NCBI RefSeq assembly: GCF_002443255.2
Contig: NW_019211454.1
Span: 32,966,061-33,030,060 of the forward strand
Origin: Varroa destructor
Lineage: Eukaryota > Arthropoda > Arachnida > Mesostigmata > Varroidae
Direction: 5' to 3'
DNA length: 64,000 nt
Positions 29,401-41,030 of this stretch are shown here, one piece after another; positions within the stretch are counted from its first letter, which is position 1; each line of letters starts with the position of its first letter. The position numbers and the translations under genes are program-made. The notes beneath the pieces are model-generated. The model worked only from the letters and a program-made list of their open reading frames with translations, did not search any database and was not told where the DNA came from.

Positions 29401-31295
29401 CAAGAGGGACCACTCCTTCAGGTTAAACTTAAGTAATCGTATCGTAAGATATAATAGCTGAACGTATGTTCAGCCATATTTCCATATAGGAACCATATTT
29501 CCTAGATAGCAATGTGTCCATATTAGGCGCTATGGTTTAAGAAAAAAAGCTCAATGATTTCGGTGTCCTGCAAAAAAAAATTTCTAGAATAGAAAAACAA
29601 TACATAATCGCCACAGATAGTGATGGCCAGGCTTTTTCAACTTTGTAAAGATGACAGCAACTGTGTATTGAGAACGTCATTGGGCTTTATTAAAGTTCAA
29701 GAATCCAATAGCTGAAGTTTAACGAAACATTAACATTTGTTTTCTAATTCAGGCAATCATTTCGTTTGGGAATTTATGCCAAACTTCCACATGTTCAACG
29801 TGAATCCCAACGCCGGCTTTCTTCACCATTATCGAGTACGTTCAAGTTGGTAACCTTGTCCTACTAAAATTGCCCTACGATAAGTAGTACATGCATCCTG
29901 TACTGTGATTGAGCACATATCTGTTTCTACTGAGGTTCTACAACGGTAATCTTAAATTATATATAATACGATCTAATGGAGACCGCTGCATAGCTTTGAG
30001 AACGAGTATGCCAGAAATTCATTTCGTTTGTATAGCCTACAAGAACTTCAATAACTATTTGTACACATACACACACACATATATATACATCATCCGCGTG
30101 TTTAGATATAAGTCAGCCAAGACTCCAAACTAACAACTTCGATGCCAAATTTAGTTTGGTCAATGTTAATGATGGACGCAGAGAGTGTATCAATATGTAG
30201 GTGTGTGTTTACGCCTGTATTTTTTTTCGTAAACACCGGCTGTAGGTAGGTAGGTAGCGCGGAATCCTTTAGTCACCTGCCCTACATCGTTAACAACGTG
30301 GATAAACGCCTTCTTCACATTTTCGTGATGACCTTCCGGCCGCGTCAGCGACTGTAACCGGCATTCGAATAGGCAGAAACTGCAAACGTTGATATCCCTG
30401 GAAGAAAGGGCTGGAGAAAGAGGTGATATGATGGTTTAAGACGGCTCGGATTTTTTGTTTTCTTTTTTGTTCTTTTGTGTCGCTCCGCTCCGGCCTGCTT
30501 CATATGCAAACTAGTGATAGCGAGGTTGGGCCGAACAGGCTTTTGCCAATTATAGTTCGGTGGTCTAGCAAAGTCCACATGTAGAACAGAATGTTAGATG
30601 GTTTTGGGATACATGAAACACCGGCGTCACTATTAACATTAAGAAGTGGCAATGATTACCAGTGGTGGTTTCCTTCTCTAGTGGTCTGCAAGAAGATCTG
30701 CTTCTCAAGCGCTGTTTGATAGCTTTATTCTACATAGATAGATACCTTTTCCCCACGTTTACCCAATTTGGCCCTCTATTTTGGGTTATGCTTTTCCCTT
30801 CATCCTTTACTGAAATCTATTTCTTTTGTTACTGCGAAAGCTGTGTGTGCGACAGTCGTGTGCTTAGTCTGCCATCCTAACGCCTCAGCCACCCACACGG
30901 CCTGAGTGGAACTCAGCTGCTGTAATTAATCCATTTTGGTGATCGCTGTCCATAATGGTCTCTGACCAGTTCCACCTAAGCCTTCACCTATCGCAACCCC
31001 AAGTTAATCCGTCTTGACCTAGCTTGAGTCAACCTTTCAGCTTTAACAGCCAGTTCTTCTTTTTTGTTCACTTTGTTTCGCGCGTCCTCGTTTGACGTTT
31101 TTCTCATACCAAGCTTACCTCGTATCTCTCTTTGTACAGATCTGCGAGTTCGGCGGGGACAGCTGCACGATCAACTCGTCATCGGTGGTCGACAAAACGC
31201 TGCATGCGTACGCGGACCGGTTAGTCGACGCTTACGCTCGCGCCATGTCTGTTGTGCACCCGGCTAACTACAGTCGGTACTACATCGATGCGTAG
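11336..31295 (+). CDS. Glycosyltransferase family 92 protein, 5'-incomplete, six exons
   Basis: This is the C-terminal catalytic part of a GT92 (old DUF23) glycosyltransferase. The best-studied member, C. elegans GALT-1, adds beta-1,4-galactose to core fucose of N-glycans; such enzymes are Golgi type II membrane proteins. The exons are 11336-11456, 20442-20623, 22426-22521, 23789-23912, 29753-29835 and 31140-31295. They join with phases 0, 1, 0, 0, 1, 0 and give 253 residues. In order, the protein shows an entry motif (FVEMHRLLGYQHFFFYN), the DxD-type motif MVDFDEVIVP, a basic RSKYIVVPERV strand with the GNH motif, HHYR near the end, and a helical tail ending YYIDA. About 150-250 N-terminal residues (anchor, stem, first Cys region) are missing. 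Family membership is secure from motif order; donor, acceptor and linkage cannot be read from sequence. Confidence 0.92.
11457..20441 (+). other. GT92 intron, about 9.0 kb
   Basis: Bounded by GTAAGC and a strong TCTTCTTTCAG acceptor. It contains a simple-sequence patch rich in TTA and CTG-like triplets at 15.64-16.23 kb, where frames on both strands stay open, and otherwise AT-rich sequence. No nested gene could be supported. Confidence 0.85.
20346..20386. repeat. Interrupted (AT)n microsatellite
   Basis: Two AT runs are separated by a short TTATAG interruption. The repeat lies only about 55 bases before the acceptor of the GT92 exon at 20442, so length changes would occur near its branch-point region. 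Confidence 0.95.
20442..20623 (+). CDS. GT92 gene, exon with DFDE motif
   Basis: The exon completes the split Gly codon from the previous exon, then encodes IATVLPWQLDL, a polar helix (RTEGLFAALNDCLYRS) and YTAMVDFDEVIVP. The DFDE tetrad is the family's DxD-like signature, thought to bind the nucleotide-sugar metal ion. The exon ends in phase 0 at GTAAGT. The Trp, the Asn-Asp-Cys before the motif and the Pro after it are all in the expected order. Confidence 0.95.
21369..21468. other. Assembly gap of 100 N inside a GT92 intron
   Basis: Exactly 100 N, a conventional placeholder length. The left edge ends CTATA and the right edge begins ATATATAG, so the missing sequence probably includes an AT-repeat tract. 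The gap is inside the intron 20624-22425, so it does not interrupt a recognised exon. Confidence 0.98.
22426..22521 (+). CDS. GT92 gene, 32-codon exon
   Basis: A clean phase-0 exon between CTTTCAG and GTAAGT. It encodes ELLTVLRRANPMRHGAFSFQ and then NAFFYLQYPDEE. In GT92 proteins the segment after DFDE has this pattern: a helix with Leu-Leu, then an Ala-x-x-F-x-N/x-x-F-F strand. Its length is divisible by three and it continues the frame of the previous exon without change. Confidence 0.93.
23789..23912 (+). CDS. GT92 gene, basic substrate-region exon
   Basis: Follows a CTGCAG acceptor, begins VPFPDPAKELLYLRKTRRKG and ends with the conserved Lys-Tyr-Ile-Val-x-Pro-x-x-Val pattern (SKYIVVPERVQEV). 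It leaves one base of a Gly codon before GTAGGT. The 'K-x-I-v-x-P-x-x-v-x-x-x-G-x-H' string, completed by the next exon, is a hallmark of the family. Confidence 0.93.
26617..26663. repeat. Perfect 21-bp inverted repeat with 5-base loop
   Basis: The arms are 26617-26637 and 26643-26663 and are exact reverse complements containing GGTATATATAC-type sequence. A partial third copy (TACCATAAAGAT) follows directly. The hairpin is in a GT92 intron. It may be a small foldback repeat or a cruciform-prone AT-rich palindrome; no transposon ends or target duplications were recognised. Confidence 0.9.
28740..28964 (-). other. Minus-strand open frame inside a GT92 intron, doubtful
   Basis: A 74-residue frame (75 codons with its TGA) lies just after an in-frame TAG. 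It is basic at the start (RRHSVTLRHGRKKQ) and hydrophobic-acidic later (YESDLPVDGIVFLHDTQICV). There is no ATG anywhere in the frame, and no convincing acceptor stands upstream. It is similar in length to chance frames. It could be a terminal exon of an antisense nested gene, but this is weak. Confidence 0.12.
29753..29835 (+). CDS. GT92 gene, exon with GNH and HHYR motifs
   Basis: The exon completes a split Gly codon and encodes NHFVWEFMPNFHMF, then NVNPNAGFLHHYR, ending in phase 0 at GTACGT. The family normally has Gly-x-His early and His-Tyr-Arg at the end of this segment. Both are present, and the FLHHYR match is exact to the usual 'l-x-H-Y-R' form. The exon was too short to appear as a long open frame and was found from phase and motif. 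Confidence 0.92.
30064..30088. repeat. (CA)n/(TA)n compound microsatellite
   Basis: CACATACACACACACATATATATAC, a short compound dinucleotide tract within a GT92 intron. A separate short GTAG-type tetranucleotide run lies near 30.24-30.26 kb. Confidence 0.85.
31140..31295 (+). CDS. GT92 gene, terminal exon
   Basis: Follows a CTTTGTACAG acceptor in phase 0. It begins ICEFGGDSC, has an N-glycosylation sequon (NSS), then an amphipathic helix (LHAYADRLVDAYARAMSV) and ends YSRYYIDA before TAG. A long helix after the HYR motif is typical of GT92 C termini. The neighbouring frame that also spans this exon is a shadow, since only this frame joins in phase. Confidence 0.93.
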   Translation: MCEFGGDSCTINSSSVVDKTLHAYADRLVDAYARAMSVVHPANYSRYYIDA

Positions 31296-31607
31296 AAAAA
31301 CTGGTGGCAGGAGTGAAGCAAGTTGGCGAGCGGGAAGCCCCACATATGTTTTCATCTGAATACGACGGATACGAGGGAAAATGAAAGACGGACACCGAGG
31401 GTAGGCAAAGTATAAAACGACCACAATGAAGACAAGTACAGAGATGAAACGGAAGACCGTGTAAACGCTTGGTGAAGTGATGTTGGAGAGAACTAGCAGT
31501 GGTTGGTTAGCCGATCACGAGGAAAGGAAAAAACCACGACGGATCACAAATAACCACTACATGCTATGGCTGAGCTGGAAAGAAGAAAAAGAATCTACCA
31601 TTACTAT

Positions 31608-31613
31608 AATAAA
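31608..31613 (+). terminator. Candidate polyadenylation signal of the GT92 gene
   Basis: AATAAA about 310 bases after the stop codon, on the sense strand. No closer canonical hexamer was noticed, giving an inferred 3' UTR of about 330 bases. Confidence 0.5.
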
Positions 31614-34600
31614 GGTTTAGCGAAAGATTCGGCGACAGCACAAACGAGGCACTTGGTAATGGGTCGAATTATCACGGAACGGATACAAAGGCAGTGCGTA
31701 TCGCCTAAAACAGGTGGTAGGCAGTGGAAGTACTAGCGTACGTGTCTCACATTCTAGGCGTGCCTAAGAATACGACCACACCCAAAACACAGGCGAAATA
31801 GGCGGGGGGTAGAACATTCGTTTCACGTACGCTCGTCGCAGGATGTGATACCGTCGTGGCGACGGATACGGCGGCAGCAAATATCGTACCATTTCACTGA
31901 GTTTGTGCTAAAATCGATATAGATCGAATAGGAATGGATCGGTAGGAGAAGTATTACTTGTTCTGGCTGACACTGTTTGATTTAAGGGTAGATCATGACT
32001 CAAGAAGTTGTACTTATTGCTCACAAGTTCCCTGGCCCACGCTGTTTGTTGTTTACATAGGTCACGGCTTGCTATTAGCATTTTATGGCTTCAACAGCGC
32101 TTTTAGCAGCCAAAATAGGTTTTTACCGAGGTAGCTTTTCGTTAATAAATTACATGAATATGTTTGGTTCATTTAAATGTTTTGTTTACTGGCAAGAGTT
32201 CTTTCTGATGTAAGCTAACTCGATAAGTCATCGTTGATACAGGTAATGTGTCAAAGCTCTCCTCAGCCTGTAGAATAACCTTCCTATAGACATTTATGTG
32301 ATCGTCAGGCTTGCAGCTGCCTTTACAGCTGCTTAACAAAGCAGACATCTTGAACAATCTATGTACGACTAGCAGGAGAAATTTTGCACATATTTGTATT
32401 AAGTGAAATGGCTATCTACGATTACAAACGGAACGAAGCGGGAATAATGTGCTCTCTGTCGGCTCAAGACGATGAAAAGGACTGTTCACGACTTAACTAA
32501 GACAAAACTTAAGCGAACTGATAAAAACGTATATGGTGCACTCTACAGATATCATGAGCTGGCAAAAGCAAGTCTTGAGGACGGCATCCTCATGTTCAGG
32601 AAGCCTCCGCGGTCCTAGTTGCTTGTTTTTCTGTTTGAAGTGTTGAGATTAAGTCATTATCTCCGCAGCCTTGAATCCTGTAACTTGATTGCAGCAGTAA
32701 TCAAGTAGCTGAAGGTCTGCTTGCTCGATAGTTTTCCATGAACTTTAACAGTACTTCCAAAAAACAATAATCTATTCACGAGGCGTTAATCTTAAGCGCT
32801 AAATAATAGCTCTACGCATAAGCTCGTTGTTCTCTGATGATCCCCCAATCCACCTAAACTGATAGGTAGCCAAACACTTCGTGTAAATATAAAATTCTGT
32901 CTGCTAGTAGTACATCATTCGCTGAAAGTATAAGGTATGCGTATATTCGGTGTACGTTACTGTATACTAATACGCTAATCTGTGGTCCATTCATATATGC
33001 TTTACACGTCTATGACGTTCCTCTAACCTTTTTATAGTTTTAAGCGTCCTCTCTAACTTTTCTTCGGCATCTGTGAGCACCTATCCCATTGGCGTTCTAT
33101 TGAATAAATAACTCATAGGAGGAAAACTTCCTTTCCTAGGAGGAAAAGATAAAAACTGCAACATTCACCCCGCTTTTATTAACAGTAGCATATTGAATAC
33201 CGAACCTACAAGTGCAACACCGCATCAGCTTGTATATGCCTTACAGGATTTGAATTGATCAAATCACGATTCCAAGTCGCCGGCGTTGTTGCTATAGTTA
33301 CGTTTGTCTGGTTACGTATGTCGCGCCTTGAAAACCTCCAACGTTTATATTAGTAATAACCAAAACAAAGGGTATGTTTGATCACTTTATGCTAAATAAC
33401 AATGTCGTTGTGTATTCAGTACATTGGTGCCTGGTTACATCAGGGTACATAGGGTAGAAATGTAACGTAAAACATATATACGAGTGAAAGAGGAAGAGAG
33501 TAAGAATGAGAACGGTGCTCATTGGTGATACACGCACTGATGGTGAATTTGTTGTGCAAAACAAAGAAATGCCAGATCGTTCCTTCTGTAAATCGATGTG
33601 AGAAGGACATGGATAAAATTATTTGTTTTCTGGCTGGATTACCGATGTCAATTGATGGGCTGGGTTTACGAAACTAACGGATTAGAAAATATAGTTGTCA
33701 TATTTTGTCCCAGACGTCGCCAACATGGCGGTGTGATGAAACCCCAGCAAATGATGAAACATGAATTAAATATTATGCGGATGGATAATGAACGTTCCGC
33801 TTCACGAGGATTTTTGTAAATAACGTCCGCGTACTTTTTACTAATTAATTAGCCGCTTATTCAAACGATTCAGTTTAGCAAATATCATCGTATTTTCCAG
33901 AATAAAAAAAATTTGATTTTTAATAACGAATTTTAACACTTCACAATTATAGGTACAATTTAATACGTAAGAAATTACTTATCGTTAATGGGCCGCAAAA
34001 AAAATTTCATTTAAAAACAGACAATTCTATTGAATCTGCTTTACCATACTGTTTACAACGTTGTGTATCTGAAACATTGTCGTAGTATAGTAAAACGTTT
34101 AACAAAACAGCTGCGTAGTCCTATGCCTCAGCGTAAGTTCGCAGAAGTTAAATTTTTTCAGTAACAATGGAGACTGGTATGTCCACAAGTTTATCAGGTA
34201 AATGTGACGGATTGATGTTTTCCAGTGCTGTTATACATCGCAGCAGTTTTCTTTTGTTTTACTTGAATTTATTAAGCTTTCCTATGTTATTCCGGTATTT
34301 AATCAATGATTCTCTATTGAAATAGTTTCTGAAATAACTCAGAAACGAATAGGATGGTCTCTATATAGGTTTAGATAATCAAAGCTTGAGGTAGCTGGAG
34401 CAGGGAGTGGTCCCGGGCCTAGCATGGTGCCCGTAACCCCGTCTGGTATTGAAAGCAAACATCTGGGCAAAAAATAACCATATCCAATGTGCATTTATCG
34501 GTTTGTGCGTCGATTTCTAGGTAAGCTGTGGAGCCGAAACGGAACCCCAGAATATATTCTATCGAAAAACACCATTGAAACTTACTATTTTCTGTACAGA

Positions 34601-37445
34601 AATTCGAGTGTAGACTTATTATCGCGTTTTGCAGTTGGAATTTAGGACGAGGCTTCCGTCCTCATCAGTAATTCCCATTTCGTGAAAAAACTGACTGAGT
34701 GCCGCTAAAGCCGCAGAGCTTCCTCTCTGTCCGTGTAATTTTCAAAATCTGGGTCTACACGACTGACATTCAATGCATTCAAACTACCAAACTGTTCTCA
34801 TACATGGCTCGATAACCACCTTCTTTTGTAAACAACCTGAGAAAAATATCGGACATAATTAGGAGACGATAAGGAGCTGATATATTTGCCAGACATTCAT
34901 TTTGGGAGCCCACTTTCGAATTAAAAGGGAGACTGACGTAGCTTGTATATTCAGCTTCCGGTGGTGCGTATTGTTTTTTTTTCCATTGTGTTCGTTTTCG
35001 CAATCTCCGCTCAAGTACTAACCGATCGTTTCGTTAGCAGAGCATTGCTTCTGAATTTCTGAACATTTATGCAGTTTTCTGAATTGACCATATCTAGCCC
35101 ACTAGCGTAATTCTACTCACAGCAAAATACGGCCAGCCTTGCATAGGACATTGTCACTAATTCCCAGCCATTTTTTCCCTAACGGATCATCATCGTTTTT
35201 TTCAAAAGGATTATAAATTTAATACTGTGAGCTGTCTAACTGCTGTCCGGTATGTCGACGCTCTATGAGGAATTGGAAACTTAGTTCCATAAATATTTGT
35301 TTTAGAAAGGATTCACGAGCAAAGCTATGTTTTTTGAGGCCTTTTTTTTGTGTTGAGTTGACCTTAACCAGGAAATTGACTAGAATAGAGATGATCACTA
35401 TTTGCTATTATGAAAGACGCGAGATTTAAGAGTTCGAAGCTTATATAATTGATCTGTTGAATGAATCGATTTCGGGGATAGATCGAGAACGATGTTAGTA
35501 ATTATTTTTCCCACACCTCTTGAGGCTTTCCAAGACAGTTGGCCTCCATAACGAATCTGATACTGCTCAATTAATAAATATCAAATAAAAAAAATATGCC
35601 GATCCGCATCTGAAATCCTTTAACAAGTGGTTGACTGCTAGTGTGCTAAGAAGCAACGTAAATAGGACGATGTACTTGAGGATACTATAGCCGTGATATG
35701 GGGCAACATCGCTTGTTTAGTCGACTTCACGACCATGTTGGCCCTATAGAAGTACTTTATATTCGGTTGTAGGGTCCACTGACGTTATCCGAACATACGT
35801 GTTGCGTCTGTATGAAAAATGATTGAAGGCGTGAATAATCCTATCGCCTCACCCAAGAAGTGAGTGTTTGCGCTCTGGGCCAACCGGAAAAGGTGAAACT
35901 TACATTTAAAGTTTGGACCAAATAATCGAACTATATCCCCTCAAGTCATGGTAAGCAAGTCTATCCTTTTTACATGTAAATAATTGTATTTTTGTCTCGT
36001 TAACGGCGCATATCTACACCACAACTAGTTGACGTTGTTCTGCTTCGTTTAGAAAATTGCTTTATAACATGGAACTTCACATTGAGCAAGGCAATAAAGT
36101 GAACTTTTCTATCATAAAATCTTATCGTTTCTCACGGCTAAGGCGTCAACGTCGACCTGAAGCTTATCTTCAGGTGCATTGCAGAATTATAAGCATATTA
36201 TAAGCCGACATCCTAAACCCGAAAAGGCATTCACATTCCTTTATGACATCACAGCTGTCTCTAGGCGCTCTAGCTTAGAATTAACATCCTCGAGATATCT
36301 AAAATGGGTCCGCTTTCGTCTGCCCAAGCTATATTAAGGCCCATTTCGCTTGGCTCTTTATTAAATAGATTTCTGAGTGAGGGTTATGCCTTCCAATCTG
36401 TGTAGAGCGATTCAGTTGAATTAATATCTTCAGACAGCCGGTTTAAACAGAATGTATCTTCTATATCGTAATAAACACCCGTTTAATAATGACAGTAATT
36501 GGTAAGAAGTACATTTGAATCTGACAGACAAATTTGAGAATTTTTATGGTAGTAAATGACGTATAGTGAGCTTACCATCACTATGACCATAAGGGCAAAA
36601 AGGACTGAAATAAGCATGTACACGGAAGTTCTTTTCGCTGCGATTGCTTATGCGATATTCAATCCTACGCCCTTTTATACCACATATGCCAAGTAGCTTC
36701 CTTAATTTCCATTGAAATACATTCATTTTACTGTATTTTGATGACAAGTCTTAACTGTGTCAGACCGGAATAATCCTTTTTGAGCAGAACCCAAATCGAC
36801 TACTGATTGCAACAATTGTAAGGGTCTTAACTTTAAACCGTCTATCTTGACGAACACGCATTGTAAGTAAACGTAAACATTACATTTATAAAGACCTTTG
36901 TTGAGTGTTACGTATCATTTGTTGTATCGTATAAAAATTCGTTGCCTTGGGCAAAATGTCTAAATAAATCAAGGTACCGCTTAGAAAAAATTTCCACTTA
37001 ATACGTTACGTGTTCCGAGCATAATCTTTCGGCATAGTATGCATATTAATAAGATACCAGCGGACGGGGGAGATTGATAGTGAATTACGTACGTAGACGT
37101 TTGAAATTCGCTCCAGGCACTGCGGGCCTTTTTTAAAATACTGCAGGAGTTATTTTAAAATGAACTAAAGCAGGCCGATGTTGATGAATCAACTTTGGCA
37201 TTGAAGGACGTCTCTCTATGCGAGCAGGCACCTTCTAATTGAAGGCTCAGATATTATTTGGAACAAATAGCGGCTACATTGGTTGATGCGCGTTGTTTTT
37301 TTTGGCGTTGTTCTTTTTTCAAGATAGCTAATATTTTGTATGTTAGAAAATGAAGATTCTCATCATCCCTTTCGAATCGGTGAGTATTAGTAGTATTATC
37401 ACTAATTGAAAAGTATGCACCGCTTTACATTGTTTTGCATTATGA
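31614..37445. other. AT-rich intergenic DNA, no gene seen
   Basis: Open frames are short and without recognisable motifs. No RNA gene or mobile element was identified. Confidence 0.6.
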
Positions 37446-38135
37446 CCAACATCTGAGGTCGCGTATGGCGATCCCTCAGTAATTGCACAAGCAATCGGCT
37501 TCGAATTGCGAGTTCGTCCTTATGCGCGCTATATTCGCGGTCCAATGAAAACGTTAGGTGTGAACGAAGTTTCAAAACGAAGAAAAGGCCGTTGCAAGAA
37601 AGATGGAAGGAAGCTAGACAGAAGCTATATATTTTTCGTCTACTGTTGTCAAGCGTTGCTAGGTCATTGTTCTTTTTCGCGCTCGCCTTTATCATCCCTT
37701 CTCTGTTACAAGGTCGTCGCTAGGATCTATAGAACCTTCGCCGTCGTGCAGGGAACACCTGTTGCACCACAAACGGTAGTGCGAATACTTTTCGTACGAG
37801 TGTGTCATTGCTACGGAAAGAAACGAGTGGAGCTTTGGCTCCCAAGCCGGCTAATTTCAAGTATTTCGCCTTTGGCCGACTGGCTCGCTGGCTGGTCGTC
37901 AATCGAGACATCTTTCCCGATGTCAACGAACACGAACCTTTTTTGTACGTTGTTGGTGGCAGACAGTGGTCATAGCAATTTCGTTCCAGCGTTATTTCCG
38001 CATTGCTCAGTCTTCCGAGATGAAGGGGAGACCGATTGGGTAGACGCATGTGATGGATGGCACCCGGTGATTTGGCTGCCGACTCCGGGCGGCCGTCGTT
38101 TGCATATACAACCGTTTTACGGCTGCATAAGTTAA
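37446..38135 (+). CDS. Long unrecognised open frame, possible single-exon gene
   Basis: The reading frame is free of stops for 229 codons, the longest non-tetraspanin frame seen here. At about 47% GC this is unlikely by chance (roughly a few in a hundred for the whole window). The first ATG is at 37545 and would give 196 residues: a basic N terminus (VSKRRKGRCKKDGRKLDR), several Cys, a Trp-rich middle (ADWLAGWSS) and an acidic Trp segment (EGETDWVDACDGWHP). There is no signal peptide or known domain. The opposite strand is also stop-poor, so a promoter-type CpG-richer island is an alternative. No polyadenylation signal was found close by. Confidence 0.3.
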   Translation, partial: PTSEVAYGDPSVIAQAIGFELRVRPYARYIRGPMKTLGVNEVSKRRKGRCKKDGRKLDRSYIFFVYCCQALLGHCSFSRSPLSSLLCYKVVARIYRTFAVVQGTPVAPQTVVRILFVRVCHCYGKKRVELWLPSRLISSISPLADWLAGWSSIETSFPMSTNTNLFCTLLVADSGHSNFVPALFPHCSVFRDEGETDWVDACDGWHPVIWLPTPGGRRLHIQPFYGCIS

Positions 38136-40260
38136 GCGCATATTCCCTTTATGGTCCTCTCCCGCCCAAATTTACAACCCAATAAACGTGTGCTCCATGT
38201 TTTTCAGCCCGGGCCAAAAATCGGATACCCTCCGAAACAACGAATTACAGGTCTGAGCGGCTTGATTACCGTCATTATGATTTTCAGTCGCTTGAGTATT
38301 TTCATTTAGCTATGTGTTTGGAATGACCCTCTCGGTTTAGTCAGAGGAAGCCACATATAAGATGGCTAAAGGAAATCACCAGATACAAAGGACGTCTCAG
38401 GTATCCGTTCACACGATCTGTGCAACCTTTCTCTACAATATAGCGATATTAAACGATACGTCATAGAAAATATGTATGCTATTGACGACGGTGATACTGG
38501 TGAAAGATGGGCACTATGAGGGTATCTTTTCAAATTGTTTTATTGAATAGAAGAAACTTCATGATATTTGTATATACTGGAAGATTACATAGGTCTACAA
38601 ACTTTGCCGGGCTCAATCGATATTTAGGTGGTACACACTTCGGTAGCTATAGATAACGGGATTTGCGTTGAAACATTGTACTTCATTTTTGCGGTTCCGT
38701 GCAACGCTGTGTGTCCCAGCTGAGAAATAGCTAGAATTCTCAGTTTTAGAACATTAGTTTAAGGTTATCCTCCGCTGATCTCCTCTTATCGAACTTCATC
38801 CGAGTTTTAGTGACTCAGAGATGAGTTCGAAAGAAACTTTGCTTGTTGATTTCTTCCAATTTGTTCCGTCAACGTATAATAGAACTTCAATCATGACTAG
38901 TTGATACGCACATTTGTGGACGTCAAGCCGCAAATGTAATTCCAATACATATAAACAAAAACATTACAAGGCGGATAGAGCATACGCTATTCGTTGCAAA
39001 TTAGTGTAACGCCTTCATTTTACGTAATCGATACATACTCGATTGGCCAAGAGACACTGAACGTCGAACGGCTGTAAAAGCACGTACCAGGCACCTCGAC
39101 CTGATGACAATCAGACTCTAAACAGTGCAGAAGCGTACGCTGCGCATAGTTTGTAAACGAGTGCCTGAAATAAACCGTACAAATATGTAGATTATGGTTG
39201 GTTTTGGCAGCTTACGCAGTTGTTGATTTCGAAAAAAAGCTACTCTTCAAAGGTACCGTCACTTTTCCTCATCCACATAGAATAGGTTGTCTGATTCATA
39301 TCTGTTAGCAAGGATCACTTACGTGTCCGGAATCGCAACGTTGCTTTATTCAGAGGTCCGCTTTATTACTAATTCGTTTTTAGCGTTCGCGCAGAGGCGA
39401 CCTTCATTCGAATACCGAGCATTACGGAGTTAACGCGAATTTTACGTAACAAATTCTTGCTAACGTCCTGCACATCTAGACATGACCAATCGGACACTTA
39501 GGTTGTACACAGATGGTACGATACGGAACGAAAAGGAACATTATTTGCATGCATTAGTAGTTTGCTTTAGTGTGCTTATCAATACAAAATTTATATTGTA
39601 TCGGAAAGTAATTGCTAATGCACAAACATGGAACAACCCCCTATTGTCCTGATGACTGGCTAGAAACTCGTCTGACAGAAAGTGGACTTTGGGATCCGCA
39701 GCAAAACGCATCTAGCTTTATGCTATTGTTTCACCGACACGGATTCTTTCATTTAATGGGAGATTTTCGTCCACTTATGTAACCAGACCACTTAAACGAA
39801 CGCTTGCTTGGTAACCTCCACATAAGAGCTATTGTTAATCGACGCACTAACCCGCGGTAAAAATTAGGTGCACGCTCAAATAGCATAAGGGCTTTTTTCA
39901 TCTCATGCACAAAGGCAAAACGCGAAATCTTACCAGCAAATACAAATTGAATGTACTTAGAACCCGTTTGATAACTGATAGCGAAAATACTGATATGTGA
40001 GTTTTCGCCACAGCGTGACAATCTAGATTGTATCCCATAAAACAAAATAGATATGTTAACTATCCCTGTAAGTGTTATTTCAAGCAATACTGTAAAATAA
40101 CTTTTTGAAAGCGCTTAGGATTAATCTAGTTTTGAGTTTATCTACACTGTTGCCACACTGGAACGAGCAGGCCTATGGGCTTTTTTCTAGTCATGGGTGT
40201 CGAGCTGACGAAGAAGTTACTTTGCCTCAGCTCGACATTTACTAAGGGGTTTAATTAAGC

Positions 40261-40286
40261 AGCCGCTAGCCGCTAGCCGCTAGCCG
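40261..40286. repeat. Short tandem repeat, 7-base unit
   Basis: About 3.7 copies of AGCCGCT in a row. It is GC-rich against AT-rich surroundings. Confidence 0.9.
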
Positions 40287-40978
40287 CATTTCGCTTCTTA
40301 CGATGCGACACGCCATGCATTCGGCGCCGTTCGATAATTCCTTCTCCTCTCCCTTCAAAGCTAACATGGGTACTGGAAATGGATAGACCACAAAGAAGTA
40401 AGCAATTACGCATGCTGCCAACAATGGCGGCAAGAAAGGTAGCGGCACTAGAAGACCTCAGGGTTAACACTATTCCGCGTATAGTGGCTGGCTATTTTCC
40501 AAAATGTTCTTTTAGGTTCAACCGAATCGTGCAGCTGGTATCAACCTTGAGAGCTTTACGGCATAGCATGAACAGGATACCATAAGCCGCGCTAGACCTT
40601 CTCCTATTTGCATGCCGGCTTTGCCCTTTGACCGGCTGACGCCTAAAAGGGCCCCACTGACCATTCTGAAACCTCAAAGGCCCATTTTTGCCGCTACGTT
40701 CGAGGCAAACGCGGAAAATGCTAAAGCTGCCCGGTGAGATGGCATCTAGACCCCTCTTCGAGACCAGAATTTGAACGAATGACGCGCGCCTCAAAATAGC
40801 TTCATGTTGAAATGTTCTGATACCTGCATTGTTCAAAAAGTGCGTTACTGCCTCGTTGTGTTTCTATACTAAGCGCAGCTCAAAACTCTACCAAGGCCCT
40901 CCCTGGTGTGCCTACCTGCCAACCAATTAGCATTGTTTGATCGTCTTAAAATGCCGCAGAGTTGCCTTCATATTTAAC

Positions 40979-41028
<50 letters not shown>
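40979..41028. repeat. (AT)n microsatellite, about 50 bases
   Basis: The longest AT dinucleotide tract in the window, with one C interruption near its start. Confidence 0.97.

Positions 41029-41030
<2 letters not shown>

Larger units (their letters stand above)
23913..29752 (+). other. GT92 intron, about 5.8 kb
   Basis: Bounded by GTAGGT and a TTCTAATTCAG acceptor. It holds a GC-richer patch around 24.6-25.1 kb with short GGCGC repeats, a perfect 21-bp inverted repeat at 26.62-26.66 kb, and a 75-codon minus-strand open frame at 28740-28964. The gene model does not depend on any of these. Confidence 0.85.
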
